10,608 bases of DNA from Acetobacteraceae bacterium (GTDB lineage: Bacteria > Pseudomonadota > Alphaproteobacteria > Acetobacterales > Acetobacteraceae): contig JADGHI010000093.1 of the NCBI GenBank assembly GCA_019689515.1, positions 1 to 10,608 on the forward strand, in the 5' to 3' direction. The position numbers and the translations under genes were made by a program. Shown here one piece after another: positions 1 through 6,814 of this stretch (within the stretch, counting starts at the first letter, position 1; each line of letters starts with the position of its first letter). The notes beneath the pieces are model-generated. The model saw only the letters and a program-made list of their open reading frames with translations, ran no database searches and had not been told where the DNA came from.

Positions 1-852
1 GGCCGCGGCATCGTCCTGCTGCGCGGCCTGCCGGTGGAGCGCTACGACGGCGACGACCTCCTCCTGCTCTGGCGCGGCATCGGCGCCTGGCTCGGCGAGG
101 CGGTGTCGCAGAACGCCAAGGGCGAGATGGTGAGCTTCGTCACCGAGGGCGGCGCGGTGACCAAGAACGCGCGCGGGCGGCTGATCCCGCTGATCCCCGA
201 GGGCGGCGTCGTCCCCTACCACGCCGACCCCAACCAGCGCGGCTACCGCACGCGGTCCGAGCTGCGGCCGCACAACGATTCCGCCGACCTGGTCGGCCTG
301 CTCTGCGTGCATCCGGCGAAGTCCGGCGGGCTCTCGACCGTCGTCTCCTCCATGGCGATCTTCAACGAGATCGTGGAGAAGTATCCTCAGTACCTGGAGC
401 CGCTGTTCACCGGCTACCACTACGACGTGCGCGGCGAGGGGGCGACGGGCTCGACCAGCGAAGTCACACGCCACAAGGTGCCGGTCTATAGCTGGTTCGC
501 CGGTCGCCTCTCCTGCCGCTTCAACGTGCGCACCATCGAGACCGCGCAGATCAAGATGGGCAAGCCGCTTAGCGAGCTGGAGCTGGAGGCGGTGCGCTGC
601 GTCGAGCGGCTGGCCATGAGCCCGGAATTGCGCTTCGACCTGACGCTTCAGCAGGGCGACATGCAGATCCTCAACAACCTCGTCACGCTGCATGCGCGCA
701 CCGACTACGAGGACTGGCCGGAGCCGGAGCGCAAGCGGATGCTGCTGCGCCTTTGGCTCAACCTGCGCGACGGTCCACCCCTCGCGCCGGAGTTCGCCGA
801 CCGCTACAACGTCGGCCCGCGCAGCGGCATCCGTCCGCAGGTTCCGATCTGA
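1..852 (+). CDS. TauD/TfdA-family Fe(II)/2-oxoglutarate dioxygenase, 5' end outside the window
   Basis: Non-haem iron oxygenase that would couple 2-oxoglutarate decarboxylation to hydroxylation of a small substrate in the cytoplasm. The frame is open from base 1 (GRGIVLLRGLPVERYD, a typical TauD-family N-terminal strand), so the GTG at 34 is internal and the true start lies upstream. Numbering visible codons from base 1, the metal triad is H91-x-D93 (in RPHND) and H231 (in VTLHART), with the 2-oxoglutarate-binding arginine most likely R250 (in LLRLWL) or R246. The 283 visible codons are close to the usual 280-340 of the family, so little is missing. It ends with TGA at 850. The next gene starts 117 bases later on the same strand, in a catabolic setting. 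The family is clear; the substrate (taurine-like sulfonate, aryloxyacetate, carnitine-type or other) is not. Confidence 0.9.
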   Translation, partial: GRGIVLLRGLPVERYDGDDLLLLWRGIGAWLGEAVSQNAKGEMVSFVTEGGAVTKNARGRLIPLIPEGGVVPYHADPNQRGYRTRSELRPHNDSADLVGLLCVHPAKSGGLSTVVSSMAIFNEIVEKYPQYLEPLFTGYHYDVRGEGATGSTSEVTRHKVPVYSWFAGRLSCRFNVRTIETAQIKMGKPLSELELEAVRCVERLAMSPELRFDLTLQQGDMQILNNLVTLHARTDYEDWPEPERKRMLLRLWLNLRDGPPLAPEFADRYNVGPRSGIRPQVPI

Positions 853-877
853 GCGGTTGGCGGGCGGACAACGCGCG

Positions 878-909
878 GAGGCGCGCAGCGCCTCGACAGT
901 TGCTGCAAC
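878..909 (+). terminator. Two adjacent small hairpins after the dioxygenase gene
   Basis: A perfect 7-bp inverted repeat, GAGGCGC/GCGCCTC with a GCA loop (878-894), is followed by GTTG-CTG-CAAC (899-909). They lie 25 bases past the stop of the dioxygenase gene and about 60 bases before the first dehydrogenase. There is no T-run, so this is not a classical intrinsic terminator. It could slow or partly stop transcription, or stabilise the upstream message. Short GC hairpins are common by chance at this base composition. Confidence 0.3.
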
Positions 910-969
910 GGCAAGCGGGACCGCCCGGTAGCTGATCGCCGGCGTGCATCCTGGAAGTGAGAGGGACAG

Positions 970-1761
970 ATGGCAGGCCGGCTCGAAGGCAAGGTGGCGC
1001 TGATCACGGGTGGCGGCGCGGGCGGAATCGGCGGCGCGGCGGCGGTGCTGTTCGCGCGCGAGGGCGCGAAGGTGGTGATCGCGGAGCTCAAGCGCGACAC
1101 CGGCGAGGCGAGCGAGGCCGCGGTGCGCGCGGCCGGCGGCGAGGCACTGTTCGTGCCGACCGACGTCACGAGCGAGGACAGCGTGCGCGAGGCGGTGCGC
1201 CAGGGCGTCGCGCGGTTCGGGGCGCTGCACGTGCTGTTCAACAGCGCGGGCGGCTCCATCCCGGCGGACAGCCTCGTCACCGACGTGGACCTTGCCGCGG
1301 TGTGGAACCACACCATGAACCTGGACCTGCTCGGCACCATCCATGCCTGCCGGCACGCGATCCCAGAGATCATCAAGGCGGGCGGCGGGTCGGTGGTGAA
1401 CATGTCCTCCGGCGCGGCTCTGCGCGGGGCCAGCCCGTCGCACATATACACCGCTGCGAAGGGCGCGATCCTGTCGCTGACGCGTGCGATGGCCGGCGCC
1501 TATGCGCATCAGCGGGTGCGGGTGAACGCCATCTGCGCCGGGCGCATCCACAGCCAGCGCATCCTCTCGACCTTCGGCACCCCGGAGAATCCCGGGCCGG
1601 TGTTCGACCGCCAGGACCCTGCCGGCCGGGTGAAGGAATACCCGTTCTGGGTCGGCCAGCCGGAAGACATCGCCAACATCGCCCTGTTCCTGGCCTCGGA
1701 GGAATCCCGGATGATCACAGGCGCCGCCATCCCGGCCGAAGGCGGCCGGTCGGCCTACTGA
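970..1761 (+). CDS. Short-chain dehydrogenase/reductase (SDR), classical type
   Basis: NAD(P)-dependent oxidoreductase acting on an alcohol or ketone, 263 aa, soluble. The Rossmann N-terminus carries a glycine-rich motif TGGGAGGIG (13-21), one residue longer than the usual TGxxxGIG. Other SDR marks are NSAG (91-94, the NNAG position), N117, catalytic S147 (in NMSSG), Y160 and K164 (YTAAK). E39 at the end of the second strand suggests NAD(H) rather than NADP(H). The ATG is preceded by GAGAGGGA at 959-966, which supports this start. The next SDR begins one base after the stop, so the two are co-transcribed and probably translationally coupled. FabG-like reductases and catabolic hydroxyacyl-CoA or alcohol dehydrogenases share this fold. 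The neighbourhood favours a catabolic dehydrogenase, but the substrate is unknown. Confidence 0.92.
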   Translation: MAGRLEGKVALITGGGAGGIGGAAAVLFAREGAKVVIAELKRDTGEASEAAVRAAGGEALFVPTDVTSEDSVREAVRQGVARFGALHVLFNSAGGSIPADSLVTDVDLAAVWNHTMNLDLLGTIHACRHAIPEIIKAGGGSVVNMSSGAALRGASPSHIYTAAKGAILSLTRAMAGAYAHQRVRVNAICAGRIHSQRILSTFGTPENPGPVFDRQDPAGRVKEYPFWVGQPEDIANIALFLASEESRMITGAAIPAEGGRSAY

Positions 1762-1762
1762 G

Positions 1763-2554
1763 ATGCGCCTCGCAGGAAAGGCCGCCGCGGTCACCGGCGG
1801 CGCGCAGGGCATCGGTCTCGCGACGGCGGAGCGGTTCCTCACGGAAGGCGCACGCGGCGTGGCGCTGTTCGACATCGACGCGGGCGCGCTGGCCGAGGCG
1901 GCGCGGCGGCTACCGGCGGAGCGCGTCCTCACGCGCGTCCTCGACGTCTCGCAGCCGGAGGCGGTGACGGACGCCTTCGCCGCCGCCGAGGCCGCCTTCG
2001 GCGGGCTGGACATCCTGGTCAACAGCGCCGGCGTGTCCTTCCGCTCCGCCTTCCTCGACATGCCGGCGGAGAAATGGGCGCGGGTGATCGCGATCAACCT
2101 GACCGGCACCTTCCTCTGCGGCCAGGCGGCGGCGCGGATCATGGTGCGCGGCGGCAAGGGCGGGCGGATCATCAACATCGCCTCCACCTCCGGCCTGCGC
2201 GGCAGCACCGGGCGCACGGCCTACGGGGCCTCCAAGGGCGGCGTGGTGAACCTGACGCGGGCGATGGCGGTCGAGCTCGGCGAGCACGGCATCACCATCA
2301 ACGCCATCGCGCCGGGGCCGGTGCAGACCGGGATGGCGAACCACGACCCGGTGCAGCGTCAGGCCTTCTTCGACCGCATGGCAATCCGCCGCGTCGGCAC
2401 GCCGGAGGAGGTCGCCGCGGCGGCAGCCTTCCTTGCCTCCGACGAGGCGGGCTTCATCACCGCCGAGATCCTGAGCGTGGACGGCGGCTTCAACGGGGCA
2501 GGGATGATCATGGACATGGCGCAGATGGCACCTTCGGCGAGGCCGCTGCCGTGA
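1763..2554 (+). CDS. Second short-chain dehydrogenase/reductase (SDR)
   Basis: Classical 263-aa SDR with the full signature: TGGAQGIG (11-18), NSAG (87-90), N112, S141, Y154 and K158 (YGASK), and a closing VDGG motif near the C-terminus. D37 after the second strand points to NAD(H) use. The ATG follows the previous stop with one base between (TGAG-ATG), and the last codons overlap the start of the receptor gene by four bases, so it sits inside a tightly coupled operon. Its length equals that of the upstream SDR, but the sequences differ clearly, so this is not a recent tandem duplication. It ends in an unusual Met-rich tail (MIMDMAQM) beyond the normal SDR end. It probably catalyses a separate oxidation step from its neighbour; the substrate is unknown. 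Confidence 0.93.
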   Translation: MRLAGKAAAVTGGAQGIGLATAERFLTEGARGVALFDIDAGALAEAARRLPAERVLTRVLDVSQPEAVTDAFAAAEAAFGGLDILVNSAGVSFRSAFLDMPAEKWARVIAINLTGTFLCGQAAARIMVRGGKGGRIINIASTSGLRGSTGRTAYGASKGGVVNLTRAMAVELGEHGITINAIAPGPVQTGMANHDPVQRQAFFDRMAIRRVGTPEEVAAAAAFLASDEAGFITAEILSVDGGFNGAGMIMDMAQMAPSARPLP

Positions 2555-3555
2555 CGCGCGTCGCACCCTCGCGCCGCGCCCTCCTGTCGGCGCTGGCGTC
2601 CTCGGCGGCGCTGGCGCTGCCCGCCGTCGCGCAGCAGCGATCGTCGGAGGCGGCCTCCTGGCCGTCGCGCCCGGTCCGCCTGGTGGTTCCCTTCCCGGCG
2701 GGCGGCGGCACCGACATCCACGCGCGGATCGTCGCGCGCAAGCTCTCGGAGAAATTCGGCCAGCCCTTCGTCGTGGACAACAGGTCCGGCGCCAACGGCC
2801 GCATCGGCTACGACCAGGTCGCGAAGGCGGCGCCGGACGGCCACACGCTGGTGATGGGCACCGGCGGCCTGACCATCCTGCCGAGCCTCTATTCGGACCT
2901 CACCTTCGACCCGATGGCGGACCTGCTGCCGATCTCGACGGTGGTGCGCATCCAGAACGTGATGATCCTGCACCCCTCGATCCCGGCGACCACGCTTGCC
3001 GAGTTCATCGCCCATGCCCGCGCGCATCCGGGGCGGATCGACTACGCCACGACGGGGCCCGGCAATCCGCCGCATCTCGCCTCCGCCCTGCTGATCTCGA
3101 TGACCGGGATCGAGATGAACCACGTGCCCTTCGTCGGCGACACCCCGGCGCTGACCAACCTGATCGGCGGGCATGTGCAGATGTTCATCTCGCCGATGGC
3201 GGGCGCGATGCCGCACATCCGCGACGGCCGGGTCCGCCCGATCGCCGTCTCCGCCCGCCGCCGCGCCGTGGCGCTGCCGGAGATCCCGACCTTCGAGGAG
3301 GCTGGCCTGCCGGGCTACGACGTCGCCTCCTGGTTCGGCGTGCTCGGCCCCGCGCGCCTGCCGCGGGCGATCGCGGAGCGGCTAAACGCCGCGCTGGTCG
3401 AGATCGTCGCCATGCCCGACGTGCGCGCCGACTTCATCGCCGCCGGCTCCGACCCCGCGAGCTGCACGATCGAGGAGTTCCAGGCGCTGATGCGCGAGAA
3501 TTTCACGAATTTCGCGCGCATCATCGAGACCTCGGGCGCGCGGCGGCAGGACTGA
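2551..3555 (+). CDS. Bug/TctC-family periplasmic solute-binding receptor
   Basis: Extracytoplasmic binding protein of the Bug (tripartite tricarboxylate receptor) family, which captures carboxylates or similar small ligands in the periplasm. From the GTG at 2551 it is 334 aa, normal for the family. The open frame extends further upstream but only antisense-like residues precede the signal peptide. GTG is chosen because it forms a GTGA overlap with the SDR stop, has GCGAGG at 2537-2542, and puts SRRALL plus a hydrophobic stretch at residues 7-27, with cleavage likely after AVA (27). The twin arginine could mean Tat export, but Sec is equally possible. Family marks: RLVVPFPAGGGTDI (43-56), VVDNRSGANGRIG (74-86), APDGHTL (94-100), TTGPGNPPHLA (167-177) and HVPF..TPALTNLIGGHV (191-209). 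No TctA/TctB membrane genes are present here, so it is an orphan receptor, as most Bug proteins are. Confidence 0.94.
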   Translation: MTRVAPSRRALLSALASSAALALPAVAQQRSSEAASWPSRPVRLVVPFPAGGGTDIHARIVARKLSEKFGQPFVVDNRSGANGRIGYDQVAKAAPDGHTLVMGTGGLTILPSLYSDLTFDPMADLLPISTVVRIQNVMILHPSIPATTLAEFIAHARAHPGRIDYATTGPGNPPHLASALLISMTGIEMNHVPFVGDTPALTNLIGGHVQMFISPMAGAMPHIRDGRVRPIAVSARRRAVALPEIPTFEEAGLPGYDVASWFGVLGPARLPRAIAERLNAALVEIVAMPDVRADFIAAGSDPASCTIEEFQALMRENFTNFARIIETSGARRQD

Positions 3556-3562
3556 CCCGGCG

Positions 3563-4552
3563 ATGCGCTACGGCAAGGGCGAGGCGCGGGAATGGGCGCG
3601 CGCGACGCTGCGCGGCTACATGACAATTCTGTACACGCCCTTCGCGCCGGACGGCACGATCGACGAGGCAGGGCTGCGCCACAACGTGGACCGCACCCTC
3701 GCCCTGCCGGGGGTGGGCGGCCTCTCGGTCAACTCGCTGCACCAGGAATTCTTCACCCTGACCGACGCCGAGCGGCGGCGCCTGGTGGAAGTCGTGCTCG
3801 ACCAGGTCGCCGGGCGGGCGCCGGTGGTGGTCGGCTGCTCCGACCCCTCGCCGGTGAGGGTGGTCGAGTTCGCCCGCCAGGCCACGGCGATGGGGGCCGA
3901 CCTGGTGATGGTCTGGCCGCCCTATTACGGCCCTCGCAACCCGGCCGGCGTGCGCGCCTTCTACGAGTACGTCGCCGAGCGGATCGAGATCGGCTTCCTC
4001 GCCTACAGCACCACGCTCGCCGAGCTCGGGTACTACCTCACGCCGGATCAGGTCGCGGCGCTGCTGCCGCTGCGCAACCTCTGCGGCGTGCAGGACTCGA
4101 CGCTGAACTTTGCCAGCTACGCGGCGATGATGGAGCGCGTCGGGGCCGAGATCGCGGTCTCCACCTCGCTTGAGGAGTACTTCCTGTTCGGCCGGCTCGC
4201 CTTCCCGGAGCGCGCGCCGGACTTCCTGATCGGCTCCTCGCGCCCGGTGCTCTGCCAGGATGCGGCGCATCCGCATTGTGGCCGGTTCATCGCCGCGGCG
4301 CTCGCCGGCGATTACGTGGAGGCGGCCCGGCATGTCCGCGTGATCGCCGGCATCGCCGAGAAGATCCAGAGTCGCTTCTTCGCCCGCGGCTTCCACCATG
4401 TGGGGCTGTTCAAGGCGATCGCGGGGCTGCTCGGGATGCAGACCGGCGCCGGCGCGCGGCCGCCGATCGTGCCGCCCGACCCGGCGGAATTGCGCGAGTG
4501 CGCCGCCGTGCTGGTCGAGGCTGGCCTGCTCGACCGGATGCCGGAGACCTAG
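3563..4552 (+). CDS. DapA-superfamily (DHDPS/NAL-like) protein lacking the Schiff-base lysine
   Basis: 329-aa TIM-barrel protein of the dihydrodipicolinate synthase/N-acetylneuraminate lyase superfamily. Visible family marks: ILYTPFAPDGTID (22-34), GGLSVN (52-57) running into EFFTLTDAER (62-71), VVVGCSD (88-94), PPYYGP (119-124, with Y121/Y122 at the conserved tyrosine) and YLTPDQVAALLPLRNLCGV (158-176). Two key positions differ. The segment normally reading G-I-K-D-S has Q177 (CAG at 4091-4093) in place of the substrate-binding lysine, and the GTTGE motif reads SLHQE (58-62). The substrate-side loop after the barrel strand (AYSTTLAELG) is also unlike the usual YNxPxRT. It may be a non-Schiff-base enzyme or a binding protein. 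The start is 7 bases after the receptor stop with only a weak upstream AGG (3548-3550), so translation is probably coupled. The family is certain; the function is unknown. Confidence 0.9.
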   Translation: MRYGKGEAREWARATLRGYMTILYTPFAPDGTIDEAGLRHNVDRTLALPGVGGLSVNSLHQEFFTLTDAERRRLVEVVLDQVAGRAPVVVGCSDPSPVRVVEFARQATAMGADLVMVWPPYYGPRNPAGVRAFYEYVAERIEIGFLAYSTTLAELGYYLTPDQVAALLPLRNLCGVQDSTLNFASYAAMMERVGAEIAVSTSLEEYFLFGRLAFPERAPDFLIGSSRPVLCQDAAHPHCGRFIAAALAGDYVEAARHVRVIAGIAEKIQSRFFARGFHHVGLFKAIAGLLGMQTGAGARPPIVPPDPAELRECAAVLVEAGLLDRMPET

Positions 4553-4561
4553 GCGGCGCGC

Positions 4562-4577
4562 GGCCGGCGGCCCGGCC
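4562..4577 (+). terminator. GC hairpin just after the DapA-like gene
   Basis: GGCCGG-CGGC-CCGGCC forms a perfect 6-bp stem with a 4-base loop, starting 9 bases past the TAG stop and followed by TTC only. The position suits the end of the SDR-SDR-receptor-DapA operon, and a 262-base stretch without a convincing gene follows. Without a T-run it is a weak candidate and may be chance in such GC-rich DNA. Confidence 0.3.
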
Positions 4578-4822
4578 TTCGACGCGGCGACCTCGCGCCG
4601 GCCCGTATGCGCCACGAGGCCGCCGCGGTGCTCACGGCCGACGCCTGGGTGCGCCGGGTCGCCGGTGAGGTCGGCGTCTCCCGGAGCGTGGCATCGCGAG
4701 CGGCCGGTCAGACCCGCCCGGCGCCCCTCGGCCGGTGGCCCCTCGCGGAGCGGGGCGGCTGCGGCGAAACGCTTGCCGGTGTCGCCTAACGGCGCTTCCC
4801 TCTGGCAGGAGAGGAAACGGCC

Positions 4823-4828
4823 AGGAGG
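4823..4828 (+). promoter_or_regulatory. Shine-Dalgarno site of the acyl-CoA ligase
   Basis: AGGAGG lies 11 bases before the ATG at 4840. It settles the start there rather than at the GTG at 4735, which would add 35 residues of arginine-rich sequence not expected in this family. A second purine run, AGGAGAGGAAA, sits at 4807-4817. The rest of the 4553-4839 gap holds no gene I can support and no clear promoter. Confidence 0.6.
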
Positions 4829-4839
4829 CTCGCGCCGCG

Positions 4840-6486
4840 ATGACTCCGATCCCGGGCATGATGATGGATCGGCCGCTGCTGGTGTCCGCGCTCATCGAGC
4901 ACGCGGAGCGGTTCCACGGATCGGTGCCGGTCGTCGCGCGCGATCACGACGGCGCCCTGTTCCGCTACACCTACGCCGAGGCCGCCCGCCGCGCGAAGCG
5001 GCTCGCCAAGGCACTGCTGCGCCTCGGCGTGCGGCCCGGCGAGCGGGTGGCGACCATGGCCTGGAACGGCCATCGCCATTTCGAGCTCTACTACGGCATC
5101 TCCGGCATCGGCGCGGTGATGCACACGATCAATCCGCGGCTGTTCGAGGACCAGATCGCCTACATCGCGAACCATGCGCAGGACAGGCTGCTGTTCGTGG
5201 ACCTCTTGCTGCTGCCGCTCGCCGAGGCGCTGCGCGAGCGGCTGACGACCATCCACACCTACGTCGCCCTGGCGCCGCGCGCGGCCCTGCCGGCCCGCAC
5301 GACGCTTCCCGGTCTGCTCAGCTACGAGGAACTGCTGGAGGCGGAGGACGACGACTTCGCCTGGCCGCAATTCGACGAGCGCAGCGCCTGCGCGCTCTGC
5401 TACACCTCGGGCACGACCGGCCGGCCGCGCGGCGCGCTCTACAGCCACCGCTCGACGGTCCTGCACACGATGAACTGCTGCGCCGTGGACGGCCACGGTG
5501 TCTCCGGCGAGGACTGCGTCCTGCCGGCGGTGCAGATGTACCACGGCAATGCCTGGGGCATTCCCTATTCGGCGACGGCGGCGGGCGCCAAGCTGGTCCT
5601 CGCCGGGCGGCAGCTCGACGGGGAGACGCTGTTCCGGCTGCTCGAGGAGGAGCGGGTGACCTTCTCGCTCGGCGTGCCGACGGTCTGGCTGGATCTGCTG
5701 GCCTACACCGCGCCGCGCGGCCTGCGGCTGACGACGCTGCGGCGGGTGGTGAGCGGCGGGTCGGCCGTGCCGCAATCGCTCGTCGAGGCCTTCCGGCGCG
5801 AGCACGGCGTGCGGATGATCCAGGCCTGGGGCATGACGGAGATGAATCCCCTCGGCGCGACCGCCGCGCTGCGCCACAAGCACCTCGGCGCGCCGGAGGC
5901 GGAGCGCGACGCGGTCAACCAGGCCCAGGGCCGCCCGCCCTTCCTGGTGGACATGCGGATCGTGGGGCCGGAGGGCGAGATCCTGCCACATGACGGCCGC
6001 GCCGTCGGCGAGCTGCATGTGCGCGGCCCCTGGGTGATCAGCGGCTATTTCGACGATCCGGCGGCGACCGCGGCGGCGATCACCGCGGACGGGTGGCTCG
6101 CCACCGGCGATGTCTGCTCGATCGACCCGGACGGCTACCTCCGCATCGTGGACCGCGCCAAGGACATGATCAAATCGGGCGGCGAGTGGATCAGCTCCAT
6201 CGCGCTTGAGAACGCCGCTGCCGCCCATCCGGACGTCGCCGAAGCGGCCGCCGTCGCCGTGCCGCACCCGAGATGGGGCGAGCGCCCGATCCTGCTCGTC
6301 GTCGCGCGCGACGGGCGTGCGGTGGATGTGGCGTCGCTGCGGGAATTCCTGGGCGAGCGGGTCGCGCGCTGGTGGCTGCCCGACAAGGTCCTCGTCGTGA
6401 GCGAACTGCCTCGCACGGCGACGGGAAAGGTGAGCAAGGCGACGCTTCGCGATCGCTACCGCGACCATCGCTTGCCGGGCCGTTAG
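4840..6486 (+). CDS. AMP-forming acyl-CoA ligase, AlkK/DmdB-like
   Basis: ATP-dependent ligase of the ANL superfamily, which converts a carboxylic acid to its CoA thioester through an acyl-adenylate. From the ATG at 4840 it is 548 aa, a usual length. Motifs: P-loop YTSGTTGRPRG (188-198, with arginine where PKG is common), YSHRS (201-205), WGMTE (330-334), ATGD (421-424), DRAKDMIKSGGEWIS (438-452) and the catalytic lysine K530 in TATGK. The N-terminus (MMMDRPLLVSALIEHAERFHG) and HTINPRLF (95-102) resemble the medium-chain AlkK and 3-methylthiopropionate-CoA ligase (DmdB) branch, recognised from memory. It is separated by 287 bases from the upstream operon but is on the same strand and may feed the same pathway by activating the imported acid. 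The acid is not identifiable, and assignment to DmdB itself would be over-reach. Confidence 0.93.
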   Translation: MTPIPGMMMDRPLLVSALIEHAERFHGSVPVVARDHDGALFRYTYAEAARRAKRLAKALLRLGVRPGERVATMAWNGHRHFELYYGISGIGAVMHTINPRLFEDQIAYIANHAQDRLLFVDLLLLPLAEALRERLTTIHTYVALAPRAALPARTTLPGLLSYEELLEAEDDDFAWPQFDERSACALCYTSGTTGRPRGALYSHRSTVLHTMNCCAVDGHGVSGEDCVLPAVQMYHGNAWGIPYSATAAGAKLVLAGRQLDGETLFRLLEEERVTFSLGVPTVWLDLLAYTAPRGLRLTTLRRVVSGGSAVPQSLVEAFRREHGVRMIQAWGMTEMNPLGATAALRHKHLGAPEAERDAVNQAQGRPPFLVDMRIVGPEGEILPHDGRAVGELHVRGPWVISGYFDDPAATAAAITADGWLATGDVCSIDPDGYLRIVDRAKDMIKSGGEWISSIALENAAAAHPDVAEAAAVAVPHPRWGERPILLVVARDGRAVDVASLREFLGERVARWWLPDKVLVVSELPRTATGKVSKATLRDRYRDHRLPGR

Positions 6487-6548
6487 GCTGCGATCGCCCC
6501 GGCTGGCAACACCCAGGGCGTGAATCGCTGCCTCAGAACAGGCCGGCA

Positions 6549-6582
6549 CCTTGTCGGCTTGACCGTGGTCACGCCGACAGGG
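6549..6582 (+). terminator. Long hairpin between convergent genes, candidate bidirectional terminator
   Basis: The arms CCTTGTCGGCTTGACC (6549-6564) and GGTCACGCCGACAGGG (6567-6582) pair over 16 positions around a 2-base GT centre. There is one T-C mismatch and one T-G wobble on this strand; on the other strand the wobble becomes an A-C mismatch. It sits 62 bases past the ligase stop, inside the 328-base gap (6487-6814) between the ligase and the convergent minus-strand gene. No T-run follows on either side, so it may act by structure alone, or it may be a dispersed palindromic repeat. Apart from this and a small GGCGCA/TGCGCC hairpin (6611-6627), I see nothing supportable in the gap. Confidence 0.5.
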
Positions 6583-6814
6583 GGCTAAGGCGCCGGGCTG
6601 CCCTGCCGCAGGCGCATTCCCTGCGCCGCGACCTCGATGGCGGCGGCTCTGCGCGCGGCGGTCACCCTCGGGTGCGGCCGCGATGTTCACCGGCAGGTCG
6701 GCCGCTCCGCGCCGCCACGCCGCGCATCAGCGCAAACTGAACGCCGCGTGCCGAACGCCCGCCACACGAGGTGCCCCACCGGCCTGCGCGGCCCGGATCA
6801 TCCGCGCACGCTGG

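Noticed and set aside
957..1967. 336-codon plus-strand frame across the two SDR genes
   Set aside because: Out-of-frame shadow; Arg/Gly-rich and overlapping both well-supported SDR genes.
970..2554. Recent tandem duplication of the two SDR genes
   Set aside because: Both are 263 aa, but their sequences differ throughout, including the cofactor loop and active-site surroundings, so they are only distant family members.
4607..4789. Possible 60-aa small protein in the gap before the ligase
   Set aside because: No ribosome site and no family resemblance. The fragment VGVSRSVASR faintly recalls a helix-turn-helix, but that is too little to call.
4786..6690. 634-codon open frame on the minus strand
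   Set aside because: It lies fully antisense to the ligase, whose motifs are unmistakable. The translation is His/Arg/Gly-rich with no family resemblance, a normal effect of high GC.
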